Below are positions 17,096 to 26,772 of a DNA stretch of 64,000 bases, piece after piece. Source of the DNA: Gallionella sp. (GTDB lineage: Bacteria > Pseudomonadota > Gammaproteobacteria > Burkholderiales > Gallionellaceae). The DNA lies in the NCBI GenBank assembly GCA_028699065.1, contig JAQVVH010000002.1, positions 62,001 to 126,000 on the forward strand, written 5' to 3'. Under the pieces are notes generated by a model. That model ran no database searches and had not been told where the DNA came from. It worked only from the letters and a program-made list of their open reading frames with translations. Within the stretch, counting starts at the first letter, position 1. The number at the start of each line of letters is the position of its first letter. Made by a program: the position numbers and the translations under genes.

Positions 17096-19111
17096 ATGAT
17101 TAAGTCGCATATTCGGGTGCTTTGGGGCATTTTTTTAATGTCCTGCGTGTGCAGTGGCGCCAAAGCCGGCGAGGGTAATGACTCGCAATATTTCGAAGAA
17201 TTTCCCGTGGTGTTGACTGCATCCCGACTCAAGCAACCGATGTCGGAAGCCCCCAGTGCCATGACGGTGATTGACGCCGAGATGATCAAGGCCGCGGGAT
17301 CACGCACGATTCCTGAAATCCTCAGGCTGGTGCCGGGCATGTATATCGGTTACGCCAGCGGCAACACCCCTATTGTCAGTTATCACGGCGCACCCGAGAT
17401 GTATACGCGGCGCATGCAAGTGTTGGTCGATGGCCGCTCGATTTACATGCAACCCTTTGTCGGGGTCACCTGGACCGATATCCCCGTTAACATTGACGAT
17501 ATCGAGCGCATTGAAGTGGTGCGGGGGCCGGCTGCGGCGAGCTATGGTGCCAATTCGCTGCAGGGGGTGATTAACATCATTACCAAAGATCCTGCGTATA
17601 CCCATAACCGGGTTTCGACCAACCAGGGAAACGGTGGGATCTCGGATATTTCAGCGCGTCTGACACAACAGCTGGAAAATCTTTCCTACCGCTTTACGGT
17701 CTCACAGCATGAAGATCAGGGGTTTGATTTTGCCAAAATGAACGATGGAAGCCGCGCTTTGCAACTTAATTTCAAAGGCGACTATCAGCTGAATAATGAA
17801 AATTATCTGGATATGCAGCTTGGCTATAGTGATACGGCTTTATCTCAGGGATTTATAGAGCAGCCTTTTAACATCAGGGATCCGTTAAGAACTATTACAA
17901 GCATCTCTGATTTTCAGCAAATCGAATGGCACCACACGCCAAGCTCGGATAGCGAACTCAAGGTCAGCTATCACCATACTGCACGCAATTATCAGGATAG
18001 CGCCGATCCGAAGAATATAGATAATTTTCAGTCACATCGCCATGAACTTGGGTTCCAGCATACTTTCAACTTGAATGAAAGCAACCGGGTTGTGTGGGGC
18101 GGCAACCTGCGCTATGAGAGTACCGCGACGACTATTTTGTTCCAACCGGCAAAATCCCTGCAAGGCAAGCAATTGTTTGTGAACGATGAATGGCGATTGA
18201 ATCCGTCATTTCTTTTGAATGCGGGTGCCATGCTGGAGGATGACGGCTGGGGAAACCGGCGAGGCTCACCGCGCATTGCACTGAATTATCACGCCACCCC
18301 CACACAAACTTTTCGCGTGGGAACTTCCGTGGCTTATCGCACGCCCTCTATGGTGGAATATGGCGCGAATTCTACTTATCTACCTAACACCAACAACAAC
18401 TTGGCAGGGAACCCAAACCTGCGTCCTGAAAAGGTTATTTCCAGAGAAATCGGCTATCTTGGGGAATTTCGCGACTTGGGGCTCAGCTTGGATGCGAGAA
18501 TTTACGAGGATCGAATATCAGATTTCACTTTCATCGATCCAACCGTACGTTTTAGCCCCAATCCAATGGAGTTGGTTTGGGGTTTTGCCAATCTGTTTGC
18601 AGTCAAATACCAAGGTATTGAAAGTACGCTGAAATATTCGTGGAATCAGGCCGGAAATTTAACACTGAATTTTAGCCACCAGCGTGCAAGCTGCGCAATT
18701 ACGGGACAGTTAGACCCCACTATTGGACAGCTTGATCCTGCACGCGCACTTAAAAATAACCAAGCATTTCAAGTATTGTGTCAAAACGATTATGGAATGA
18801 CCGTTCCATCCGATAGCGGCAGTTTGCTCCTTACGCAAAAGTTTTCCGAACGCATCACCGCCAGCGCCGCTTATTACCAACAGGAGCCGACACAAATCCT
18901 ATTATCCTGGCAGCCCCAAAACAGAATGCGCAGGGTTGACATGAGACTGGGCTATGAATTCGGTCATCGGGGGAGGCCGGGCGCTGGCGAGATTGCGCTC
19001 ACGCTGCAAAATGCCTTCCAGGATAATTACACACAGTACGTCGATTTTTCGCAAAAAGTCGGATTCATCGGCAACCGGCGCGCGTGGGTGACTGGATCGA
19101 TGGAATTCTAG
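17096..19111 (+). CDS. TonB-dependent outer-membrane receptor
   Basis: 671-aa outer-membrane receptor. A signal peptide (residues 1-24, ending SGAKA) precedes the plug domain (about 40-160: VVLTASRLKQPMSEAPSAMT, LVDGRSIYMQPFVG, IERIEVVRGPAAASYGANSLQGVINIIT) and a long beta-barrel; the protein ends in phenylalanine (TGSMEF), the sorting signal for barrel assembly. The plug style resembles receptors for vitamin B12, haem or siderophores, but the ligand cannot be read. Nine bp downstream begins a periplasmic binding protein gene, then a hybrid kinase, suggesting a ligand-uptake or sensing unit. Base composition seems more AT-rich than in neighbouring housekeeping genes. Confidence 0.9.
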   Translation: MIKSHIRVLWGIFLMSCVCSGAKAGEGNDSQYFEEFPVVLTASRLKQPMSEAPSAMTVIDAEMIKAAGSRTIPEILRLVPGMYIGYASGNTPIVSYHGAPEMYTRRMQVLVDGRSIYMQPFVGVTWTDIPVNIDDIERIEVVRGPAAASYGANSLQGVINIITKDPAYTHNRVSTNQGNGGISDISARLTQQLENLSYRFTVSQHEDQGFDFAKMNDGSRALQLNFKGDYQLNNENYLDMQLGYSDTALSQGFIEQPFNIRDPLRTITSISDFQQIEWHHTPSSDSELKVSYHHTARNYQDSADPKNIDNFQSHRHELGFQHTFNLNESNRVVWGGNLRYESTATTILFQPAKSLQGKQLFVNDEWRLNPSFLLNAGAMLEDDGWGNRRGSPRIALNYHATPTQTFRVGTSVAYRTPSMVEYGANSTYLPNTNNNLAGNPNLRPEKVISREIGYLGEFRDLGLSLDARIYEDRISDFTFIDPTVRFSPNPMELVWGFANLFAVKYQGIESTLKYSWNQAGNLTLNFSHQRASCAITGQLDPTIGQLDPARALKNNQAFQVLCQNDYGMTVPSDSGSLLLTQKFSERITASAAYYQQEPTQILLSWQPQNRMRRVDMRLGYEFGHRGRPGAGEIALTLQNAFQDNYTQYVDFSQKVGFIGNRRAWVTGSMEF

Positions 19112-19120
19112 GACACGGAT

Positions 19121-20026
19121 TTGCGCGCACATCTACTCATCATTCTGATCGCCTTCGCCGCCTTGTGCAGTGGCGCGGGCTGGGTGGGGGCAGCCTCCCT
19201 GATGGAAGTTGAGATCGTGCTGAGTGAAAATTCCACGCCCTACCAGCAATTTTCCCAAACCCTGCAAAACGCCGCTCAAACCTCAATTCATTTTACAGTC
19301 ACGCCATTAGCCACTCGCATCCGCACCAAACCCGACGTTTATATTGCGCTTGGATTAAAAGCCCTGGAAGCGTTGCGAGAGAGCCATGAGCCTGTAATCG
19401 CTGCACTGGTTTCGAGTAATGATTATGTCGTTGCCACGCTGGATTCTGAGGACCTACCGCGATCTGCCGTATTTCTGGATCAACCCAAACAGCGCCAGCT
19501 TCAATTTGTGCGCGCAGCTTTGCCAAAAACACGAAATATCGGCGTGCTCTATTCACGGCAGAGCCTTCTGGAATTGGAGAAACTTCGTTCAGCCGCCGTG
19601 GCACATAATCTGAATCTGGAGACCAACGCGATCTCTTCAGCCGAGGATCTATACAACTCGATTGAATCCATTTCTCACAATGTGGATGTACTACTGGCAA
19701 CGTCAGACAGCAGCATTTATAACGGGGCCAATATTCGTAATATTTTGCTGACGACTTATCGTCACGATATTCCCCTGATTGGAATTTCCCAAAGTTATGT
19801 CAATGCTGGCGCGCTTGCGGCGATTTTTTCACCCACGGAGCAAATGGCGGAAGATGTTCTCATCTTGCTGCAAAAGTTTGGGCAGTCGGGGAGTCTACCT
19901 GCGGCGCAATACCCATCAACATTCGGCATTGCCATTAATCTTGAAGTGGCGCGCTCCCTGAATATTTCGCTGCCTGCTGCGAATGAAATCCGGCAGCGCA
20001 TGCATGAAATGGAGTACTCAAGATGA
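19121..20026 (+). CDS. Periplasmic substrate-binding protein (ABC_sub_bind-like)
   Basis: 301-aa exported protein with a Sec signal peptide (about 1-25, ending VGAA) and no lipobox. It resembles the uncharacterised ABC-transporter binding proteins of the PF04392 type: an early VEIVLSENSTPYQQF stretch, IALGLKALEAL, the inter-domain KTRNIGVLYSRQS strand, and IPLIGISQSYVNAGALAAIFSPTEQMAEDV near the C-terminus. No permease or ATPase gene is nearby, so it more likely passes a signal to the adjoining kinase than feeds a transporter. The start is TTG at 19121, 9 bp after the receptor stop; its end overlaps the kinase ATG (ATGA). Confidence 0.8.
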   Translation: MRAHLLIILIAFAALCSGAGWVGAASLMEVEIVLSENSTPYQQFSQTLQNAAQTSIHFTVTPLATRIRTKPDVYIALGLKALEALRESHEPVIAALVSSNDYVVATLDSEDLPRSAVFLDQPKQRQLQFVRAALPKTRNIGVLYSRQSLLELEKLRSAAVAHNLNLETNAISSAEDLYNSIESISHNVDVLLATSDSSIYNGANIRNILLTTYRHDIPLIGISQSYVNAGALAAIFSPTEQMAEDVLILLQKFGQSGSLPAAQYPSTFGIAINLEVARSLNISLPAANEIRQRMHEMEYSR

Positions 20027-21939
20027 GACCGACGCTGCCTATCCGCGACTACGTTCTTATCTTGTCTCTGTTGCCAGCACTTTTAATTGCGGCATTGGAA
20101 ACTTATTTTGTCAGCCATCGTTTTGAGGCCATGGATAGGGAATTGCTCGAACGAGGCCAGCTGATTAGTTCGCAGATGGCCGCCAGTGCCGAATATGGGG
20201 TTTTTTCGAACAATCGCGATTTCTTGATTGGTATTGCGTCAGGAGCCGTAAATCAGAACGACGTTAGCGCGGTTTCCATTGCCAATGCTTCCGGTGAGGT
20301 TTTGGCGCATGCGGGGCGTCCGGAAATGGCGGGGACGCTCGGAGCTGACAATACAATACACGAGCATTTCATTATTATCGTCAAACCCATCATTCCTGCA
20401 CCCATTGCGCTGGATCCTCTGTTCGAGCCCACCTTCAGCAATATGCCGATCGGAAAAGTCCGTCTCACCATCAGCAGAGTCCGAACCAACCAACTCAAAA
20501 ATCAACTGTTGACCACCTCCATCCTGGTCGCATTGACTCTTTTCGCGACCAGCGCCTTGCTGATGTATGCATTCATGCGGGTCATCAGTCGCCCGATCAG
20601 TGCATTGGGTAATGTGGTCAGTGCTATCGGGGAGGGCAGGCTGGACAGCCGGTTTGTTGATAAAGATGCCTCTATTACAGAGCTGGAAGCGTTGTCAGTT
20701 GGCATCAACTCAATGGCTGACAAATTGCAGCAAGAGCGGGCAACGCTGCAAAACCGTATTGAGGAGGCGACGGAAGCGCTTCGTCTGCAAAAGGAAGCCG
20801 CCGAGCTTGTGGGACAGACTAAAAGCCATTTGCTGGCATTGGCCAGCCACGATTTGCGCCAACCCATGCAGGCATTGGTTTTTTATCTCCACCAATTGGG
20901 GCACAGAATATCTGAAGGGGAGCAGGTGGAGCTGCTCGGCAAACTGGAGAATTCGGTCGAAGCACTTACGCAGCTGCTCAACTCCCTGATGGACATTTCC
21001 AGGCTGGATGCCGGTGTTGTGGAGGCGGATGTCAAAGTATGTGCCATTGATCCGCTTCTCGAACGGGTGCGGGCCAGTTTTGCAGACAAAACAGCCGCAA
21101 AAAATATCCGGTTTGTCATACATCCGTACAAAACATCCCGGCGGATCGTGACTGATCCCATGCTGCTAGAGCGAATTCTAATGAATCTGGCTAGCAACGC
21201 CGTTCGCTACACCCAGCACAATGGCACGATTCTCATCGCCTGCCGTCAACGAACCGATCATCTGCGAATCGAAGTCAGGGACAACGGCCCGGGTATTGAT
21301 GCAAACCAGATGGGGGAAATTTTTACCGAATTTTTCCGGGGCGATCAACGCGCTAAGACGGGAGGGCTCGGCCTTGGACTTTCTATTGTGAAAAAACTCT
21401 GTGATCTTCTCGGGCACAATCTGGTGGCAAGCTCAAAAATCAATCGCGGTAGCATTTTTTCAGTTGAAGTTACATTGGCGAAAGACGGCGAGGAATTCTT
21501 ACTTTCCGCTGAAAGCAATGATGCCGATGTTCAGTCCGGAGAAAATCAAGCGTTCAATCAGTGCAAGATTTTATTGGTAGATGATGATCCCGCCGTATTA
21601 AGCAGCCTGCAGCTGCTGCTGGAAAGTTGGGGCTGCGACGTCTCCGCCCATGGATCCTTTCAATCACTTTATACCTGCCTTGGAAGCGGGGAAGAAACCC
21701 AGCCGACCCTTGTTTTGTCAGACTACCATCTCGAGCAAGGAAAGGACGGCATTGAGCTTTTGGGAATGGTTCGCAAGACCTTTGGCGGGCCAAAAATTCC
21801 CGGCATTATCATTACCGCCGACATTTCCGGCGAACTTAAGAAAATCGCATCGGAATTGAAAGTGGTGCTAGCTCAAAAACCTATTCGGCCGGCCCGTTTA
21901 AAATCGCTGCTGACGTACTGTCTCAACGAACGGAAATAA
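20023..21939 (+). CDS. Hybrid sensor histidine kinase with C-terminal receiver
   Basis: 638-aa inner-membrane kinase. A first membrane helix (about 9-31) and a second (about 165-185) enclose a periplasmic domain of about 130 residues; HAMP follows (about 186-240), then a coiled coil, the HisKA box ASHDLRQPMQAL with H276, the ATPase domain (N-box NLASNAVRYT, G1 DNGPGID, G2 GGLGLGLS) and a receiver (about 513-630, phospho-acceptor D567, acidic DDD at 520-522, lysine in LAQKPIRP). No separate response regulator with an output domain lies in the unit, so the downstream partner is elsewhere. It overlaps the binding-protein gene by ATGA, which suggests that the binding protein contacts its periplasmic domain. 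Confidence 0.92.
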   Translation: MRPTLPIRDYVLILSLLPALLIAALETYFVSHRFEAMDRELLERGQLISSQMAASAEYGVFSNNRDFLIGIASGAVNQNDVSAVSIANASGEVLAHAGRPEMAGTLGADNTIHEHFIIIVKPIIPAPIALDPLFEPTFSNMPIGKVRLTISRVRTNQLKNQLLTTSILVALTLFATSALLMYAFMRVISRPISALGNVVSAIGEGRLDSRFVDKDASITELEALSVGINSMADKLQQERATLQNRIEEATEALRLQKEAAELVGQTKSHLLALASHDLRQPMQALVFYLHQLGHRISEGEQVELLGKLENSVEALTQLLNSLMDISRLDAGVVEADVKVCAIDPLLERVRASFADKTAAKNIRFVIHPYKTSRRIVTDPMLLERILMNLASNAVRYTQHNGTILIACRQRTDHLRIEVRDNGPGIDANQMGEIFTEFFRGDQRAKTGGLGLGLSIVKKLCDLLGHNLVASSKINRGSIFSVEVTLAKDGEEFLLSAESNDADVQSGENQAFNQCKILLVDDDPAVLSSLQLLLESWGCDVSAHGSFQSLYTCLGSGEETQPTLVLSDYHLEQGKDGIELLGMVRKTFGGPKIPGIIITADISGELKKIASELKVVLAQKPIRPARLKSLLTYCLNERK

Positions 21940-22035
21940 CACTTGGCGACGAGCGGTCAGCAGAAGCTCAATTAAGAAACTGATTTTTGGGGATTATGAC
22001 AAAACCCGTTCCGAGCTTGGATCTCTTTAAATACG

Positions 22036-22051
22036 CATAATGTATATTATG
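22036..22051. repeat. Short inverted repeat in the gap between the kinase gene and malQ
   Basis: CATAAT-GTAT-ATTATG, a 6-bp inverted repeat in an AT-rich stretch of the 160-bp space between convergent genes. It could be a weak terminator or protein site; no T-run follows on either strand. Confidence 0.3.
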
Positions 22052-22099
22052 TAAAATTTAGAATTGATGCGGAGAGGCGATCTAATCCCACCATAGGAT

Positions 22100-23596
22100 C
22101 TAAGCTATCGCCCTGCTATTCTGTTGTGTGAGTTCATGCAATCGGGTCGAATCTGAATTCCGCAAGTCTTCCCAACGGAAACGCCACGCCCAGTTTCCTT
22201 CCATCTTGCCTGGGAAGTTCATTCGGTTGTTGTCATTCAGCCCCATAACGTCCTGCAAAGGAAAAATGACTGTATTGGCAACCGAAACCTGAAGTGCGGC
22301 GATCATCGACCAGTGAATCTCGGTAGTGTCAGTGTTGAGGTAATGCGTCACGCTATCGCGTTCATGTTGCTGCAGGTTCTGCCACCAACCCACCGTGGTC
22401 GAATTGTCGTGTGTCCCCGTGTAAGCAACGCAGTTTTCAACATAGTTGTGCGGCAGAAATGGATTGTCATCGCCGCCGCCAAAGGCGAATTGAAGAACTT
22501 TCATTCCAGGCAGTTGAAATTGCTCCCGCAATGCTACAACGTCTTCAGTAATCACGCCCAAATCCTCGGCAATGATGGGTAAATTCGGAATAGCGCGCTT
22601 CAAAGCGTCAAAGAGTTTTGCGCCAGGACCTTCAACCCATCGCCCGTCGATTGCTGTTGGCGCATCTGCGGGAATCTCCCAAAAACCTGCAAACCCCCTG
22701 AAATGATCTACGCGGACGATATCGTTGAGATCGAGCGTTCGGCGCATTCTTTCAACCCACCAAGCGTAACCGGTTTTCTCATGAACATCCCATTGATACA
22801 ATGGGTTACCCCATAGTTGACCTGTTTCACTAAAGTAGTCCGGAGGGACGCCGGCCACAGTGAGTGGTCGGCCATGCGGGTCCAGATTGAAGAGGCCCTG
22901 ATTCGCCCAAACGTCTGCGCTGTGATACGCCACGAAAATAGGGACATCGCCGATCAGGATAACGCCTTTGGCGTGCGCGTATTCCCTCAGCGCGTGCCAT
23001 TGCCGGTCGAAACACCATTGGACAAATTTCCAGAAAGCAATCTCTTCAGCATGTGTCCGGCGAACGTTATTAAGCGCCGCCGCATTCCGCTGCAAGAGGG
23101 ACTCCGGCCACCGACTCCACTCCATTCCAGGATGAAGATTGCTTATTGCCATAAAGAGGGCATAGTCGTCCAACCAGCCAGCCTCTGCTTCACAGAAAAC
23201 ATTAAAAGATTTAGATATCTCTATGTTTTTAATAGATCCAAACTTTGAGAATGCTATACGCAAACGGCTTACTCTGAAAGGAATTATGCGACCATAGTCC
23301 ACGTATTCTGGCTGGATATCGTCGCTCGGTTTAATCTCATCCGGACGCAGCCAGCCTCGTGCGGCAAGGTCTTGCAAATCAATCAGCAGTACATTTCCGG
23401 CAAATGAGGAGGTGCTCATGTAGGGAGAATTGCCCGGTCCTACCTCCCCTACTGGCAACATCTGCCAATAACTTTGGCCGGTCGAACTCAGCCAGTCTAC
23501 AAACCGGTAGGCATCCTGCCCAAGATCTCCCGATCCCAAAGGTCCTGGAAGCGAAGTCGGATGAAGCAGGATGCCACTACCGCGTTTATTCAACAT
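22100..23596 (-). CDS. malQ: 4-alpha-glucanotransferase (amylomaltase)
   Basis: GH77 enzyme that transfers alpha-1,4-glucan segments between oligosaccharides, releasing glucose. The nucleophile region IVRVDHFRGF, acid/base region IAEDLGVITED and the GTHDNST motif are present; the N-terminal RGSGILLHPTSLPGPLG is diagnostic. 498 aa is normal for the bacterial short form. It is 18 bp downstream of the GH57 gene and is probably translated from the same message, working on maltodextrins from glycogen breakdown. Confidence 0.96.
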   Translation of the reverse strand: MLNKRGSGILLHPTSLPGPLGSGDLGQDAYRFVDWLSSTGQSYWQMLPVGEVGPGNSPYMSTSSFAGNVLLIDLQDLAARGWLRPDEIKPSDDIQPEYVDYGRIIPFRVSRLRIAFSKFGSIKNIEISKSFNVFCEAEAGWLDDYALFMAISNLHPGMEWSRWPESLLQRNAAALNNVRRTHAEEIAFWKFVQWCFDRQWHALREYAHAKGVILIGDVPIFVAYHSADVWANQGLFNLDPHGRPLTVAGVPPDYFSETGQLWGNPLYQWDVHEKTGYAWWVERMRRTLDLNDIVRVDHFRGFAGFWEIPADAPTAIDGRWVEGPGAKLFDALKRAIPNLPIIAEDLGVITEDVVALREQFQLPGMKVLQFAFGGGDDNPFLPHNYVENCVAYTGTHDNSTTVGWWQNLQQHERDSVTHYLNTDTTEIHWSMIAALQVSVANTVIFPLQDVMGLNDNNRMNFPGKMEGNWAWRFRWEDLRNSDSTRLHELTQQNSRAIA

Positions 23597-23614
23597 GAAT
23601 GATGTCCGGTTAAG

Positions 23615-25306
23615 TTACGTCGCGCGTCGCATAGCACCACCCGCCTCGGGTGAACCGCCGCCCTGACTGATCGGTTCCCGAAGATTTTTTGGGGGGGCAA
23701 GTTTAAGCAACCGGTACAGCTCGGTCAGATTATGACGGAAGAGCTGGTCAAAGCTGGCCACCGCATGCGACGGATTGTAGTCGCCAAACCACCAGAACCA
23801 GTCTGAGCTTTCACAGGAACACAGCTGCTTTTCTGCCGCCGCTTGCTCGGCGTTGCTCAAACGCCCGCTGCTGATGACCAAGTCGTAACTCTGCTTTGCG
23901 GCACATAACAAATCCCAGGCGCGATTTTTATCGCGCGAGCCGATCCAAGTCGAAAAGTTGCCATAGACCCAGCTACCCGGCAATATTCCCGGCAGACTCC
24001 CGGTTTCGGGGCTGTCGCTTAGGTAACGTTCATAGGTCGTTGTTTTGATGGATGCATGCTTTTCGAGCTCGGCGTATAACTCGTCCAGGAAGTAAAACCC
24101 ATTGTAGGGATAATATTCCCAAGCATTTTCACCATCCAGAATGATGCTGATAAGCGGCGGTGTGTCATCTGTAGCCTCTTCACCGATTGCCTCCACCTCG
24201 CGGATAAAGTGATGGGCCGCATCTTTACCGTGCCAGCGCGAATACTCGAATCCGATCAGGTCGGACAAACGATCATCCCGGAAAAAACAGTTCATGCCGT
24301 CAGCCACACCTTCAACCTGATAAGGCTTGTAGAGGTAATCCTTGCGTTCCGGAACCTGTTTCAGATAGCGGTGCAAACTATTGCCCAGCACCCCTTCCCC
24401 GCTGGCCGCCCAACGGCAGCCCTCGCGGGCCATGACATCCAGTGTCGCCACCGAAATCGAACCTTCGGCTGGCCACATACCAGTGGGTGCCCGCCCGAAT
24501 CGCTGGGTGTGACTTTGCAGCGCCTTGCTAACGTGCGCGGCAACCCGACGACGTCCACCCGGATAATGAGGTGCCTGTGGCAATGGTGCTTCCGGCATAG
24601 CTTCGCGGGCGGTATTGAGATCTATCAGCAGTGGCGCCAGCGGATGGTAATGCGGGGTTGCCGAGAGCTCGATCTGCCCGCTATCCGACAGTTTTTTGTA
24701 ACGGGGAACAACATCGTTGATCAGCTCACCGATCAGCGCCAACAGCTGTTTCCTGTCTTCAAGTGTAAAACCTTCGGCCTTGCTCATAAGATCAACCACC
24801 AAACCATGCTCCCTGCGCACGCTTTCTCCGCACCACGCAAGGTGATACCAAGTCAGCAAGTCAGCAAGGTACTGGCCGGAAAGATAGCCGAGGAGCATTT
24901 CGCCATCAGCCTGCAAGCGATTGAACAATTCCCAGAGGCGCTTGTAAGCAGGATACGGCGCGATCATTTTGGTGTGATTGCTGCGGAAGCAGGCATCGAA
25001 TGCCAACTGTCGCTCTGATGGCGTCGCGTTAGCCAGATCTTCGTGAGCCAACAGGCGTAGCAAAGGATCACGCAATTTTCCGGTTGCAAACTGATCCACA
25101 TAATCCTCAATTTGATCGAGCAGTACGGGGACGAAATTCACAATAGCATGCATGCCCGGATGGCGTTCCAGATGATAGGCCATGTCGGTGTAATCCTTGA
25201 TGGCATGCAAGTAGGTCCAAGGCAGCACAAAATCACCGGTCGCGTAATCACGATAGTCCGGCTGGTGCATGTGCCAGAGAAAAACGATATGGGTTGATTT
25301 ATTCAT
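23615..25306 (-). CDS. Glycoside hydrolase family 57 (alpha-amylase/glucanotransferase type)
   Basis: 563-aa cytoplasmic GH57 protein with no signal peptide. The N-terminal HIVFLWHMHQPDY is typical. The likely nucleophile is the Glu in GMWPAEGSIS and the acid/base the Asp in ISIILDGENAWE, with the WFWWFGD motif in the C-terminal half. GH57 members include alpha-amylases, amylopullulanases and glucanotransferases, and the exact activity is not decidable here; branching activity is less likely since glgB is present. I chose ATG at 25306; TTG at 25312 would give two extra residues. There is no Shine-Dalgarno: the T-run of a strong hairpin terminator ends only about 8 bp before the start codon. 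Confidence 0.9.
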   Translation of the reverse strand: MNKSTHIVFLWHMHQPDYRDYATGDFVLPWTYLHAIKDYTDMAYHLERHPGMHAIVNFVPVLLDQIEDYVDQFATGKLRDPLLRLLAHEDLANATPSERQLAFDACFRSNHTKMIAPYPAYKRLWELFNRLQADGEMLLGYLSGQYLADLLTWYHLAWCGESVRREHGLVVDLMSKAEGFTLEDRKQLLALIGELINDVVPRYKKLSDSGQIELSATPHYHPLAPLLIDLNTAREAMPEAPLPQAPHYPGGRRRVAAHVSKALQSHTQRFGRAPTGMWPAEGSISVATLDVMAREGCRWAASGEGVLGNSLHRYLKQVPERKDYLYKPYQVEGVADGMNCFFRDDRLSDLIGFEYSRWHGKDAAHHFIREVEAIGEEATDDTPPLISIILDGENAWEYYPYNGFYFLDELYAELEKHASIKTTTYERYLSDSPETGSLPGILPGSWVYGNFSTWIGSRDKNRAWDLLCAAKQSYDLVISSGRLSNAEQAAAEKQLCSCESSDWFWWFGDYNPSHAVASFDQLFRHNLTELYRLLKLAPPKNLREPISQGGGSPEAGGAMRRAT

Positions 25307-25314
25307 TTTCAAAC

Positions 25315-25340
25315 AAAAAACCGCCGCGCGGACGCGGCGG
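25315..25340 (-). terminator. Intrinsic terminator between glgC and the GH57 gene
   Basis: On the minus strand CCGCCGCG-TCCG-CGCGGCGG is followed by six T. It lies 15 bp after the glgC stop and immediately before the GH57 start codon, so it should strongly limit transcription into GH57-malQ. Confidence 0.85.
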
Positions 25341-25355
25341 CCTGATTAATTAAAA

Positions 25356-26681
25356 TTAACGAACACTGTGGACGCGCTGTCCCAGCATGTCGGGCGTAAT
25401 TAGCGTGATGCCGTTAGGGCTGACGTGGAAACGCTTGCGATCTTCCTCGGGATTCACGCCGACCACCAAGCCTTCCGGAATCTTGCAGTTCTTGTCGACG
25501 ATAACCTTCTTCAGCGTGACGTAGCGACCAACATCAACATTGGGTAACAAAACCGAGTCTTCGATGTTGCAATAGCTATTTACGCGAACGTCGGAAAAAA
25601 GCACCGAGTGACGGACCACAGAACCGCTCACGATACAGCCTCCGGACACCAACGAATCAATCGCCATCCCGCGTCGTTCATCTTCGTCGAACACAAACTT
25701 TGCCGGAGGCAATTGGGCTTGGTGTGTCCAAATCGGCCATTCCTGATCGTACATATTCAAATCCGGGATGACCTTGGTCAGCTCCATATTGGCTTCCCAG
25801 TAGGAATCAATCGTTCCGACATCGCGCCAATAAGGAATGTTGTCATCCCCCATCCCGACACAGCTCTGTTCAAAGCTTTGCGCAAACACGCTGTACTTCT
25901 TGACCATGTATGGAATGAGATCCTTGCCGAAATCATGCGTGGAGTGCGGATCATCCGCATCTCGGATCAACTGTTCAAACAGGAACTTGGTGTTGAAAAC
26001 ATAGATCCCCATGCTGGCAAGCGATTTCTCAGGATTACCCGGAATGCTTGCGGGATTGTCGGGTTTTTCGGAAAACTCAACGACCTTACCCTGCTCGTTG
26101 ACCGCCATAACGCCAAATGCTTTGGCATCGGCAATGGGCACTTCAAGACAAGCCACCGTCATATCTGCTTTGCTATCCACATGGAAGGCGAGCAACTTGC
26201 CATAGTCCATTTTGTAGATATGATCGCCCGCCAGAATCAGAACGAAATCCGGATTGGTTTCTCGCAGAATATCCAGATTCTGAAACACCGCATCGGCCGT
26301 TCCCTGATACCAATGCTCTTCGCTGATGCGTTGCTGTGCCGGCAACAAGTCAACAAATTCACCAAATTGGCCGTTCAAAAATGACCAGCCGCGCTGGATA
26401 TGCTGAATCAGGCTATGCGATTTATATTGCGTCGCAACGCCAATGCGTCGGATGCCGGAATTGACACAGTTCGACAAAACAAAATCGATGATGCGGAATT
26501 TGCCACCAAAGGGAACAGCCGGCTTGGCACGCCAGTCCGTCAGCTGATGCAGACGGCTACCCCGCCCTCCGGCAAGCACCATCGCATAGGTGTTCTTGGT
26601 GATACGGCTAACGAATCTTGGCGCCGGCTCGCCAGTTGCGGTTTGGTACTTTTTTTGCAGATAGCCCAATTCAGCATTCAC
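25356..26681 (-). CDS. glgC: Glucose-1-phosphate adenylyltransferase
   Basis: ADP-glucose pyrophosphorylase, the committed and allosterically controlled step of glycogen synthesis. The nucleotidyltransferase start [11 protein letters not shown] with [14 protein letters not shown], the IDFVLSNC and [11 protein letters not shown] motifs, and a C-terminal left-handed beta-helix ([16 protein letters not shown]) are clear. 441 aa is slightly longer than average because of an N-terminal extension. Starts with GTG behind a strong GGGAGAGGG site. Divergent from glgB with a 91-bp shared control region. Confidence 0.96.
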   Translation of the reverse strand: MNAELGYLQKKYQTATGEPAPRFVSRITKNTYAMVLAGGRGSRLHQLTDWRAKPAVPFGGKFRIIDFVLSNCVNSGIRRIGVATQYKSHSLIQHIQRGWSFLNGQFGEFVDLLPAQQRISEEHWYQGTADAVFQNLDILRETNPDFVLILAGDHIYKMDYGKLLAFHVDSKADMTVACLEVPIADAKAFGVMAVNEQGKVVEFSEKPDNPASIPGNPEKSLASMGIYVFNTKFLFEQLIRDADDPHSTHDFGKDLIPYMVKKYSVFAQSFEQSCVGMGDDNIPYWRDVGTIDSYWEANMELTKVIPDLNMYDQEWPIWTHQAQLPPAKFVFDEDERRGMAIDSLVSGGCIVSGSVVRHSVLFSDVRVNSYCNIEDSVLLPNVDVGRYVTLKKVIVDKNCKIPEGLVVGVNPEEDRKRFHVSPNGITLITPDMLGQRVHSVR

Positions 26682-26772
26682 GATCCCTCTCCCTTTATGA
26701 TTTGCCTTAGTTAACGCACCTATTATCGTTTACAATTGCGTCCGCATACAAGGGAAAACGGGAGATTATGAA

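Noticed and set aside
16856-22000. tRNA-His as the attachment site for the receptor/kinase unit
   Set aside because: No copy of the tRNA 3' end is seen near 21.9-22.1 kb and no integrase is present.
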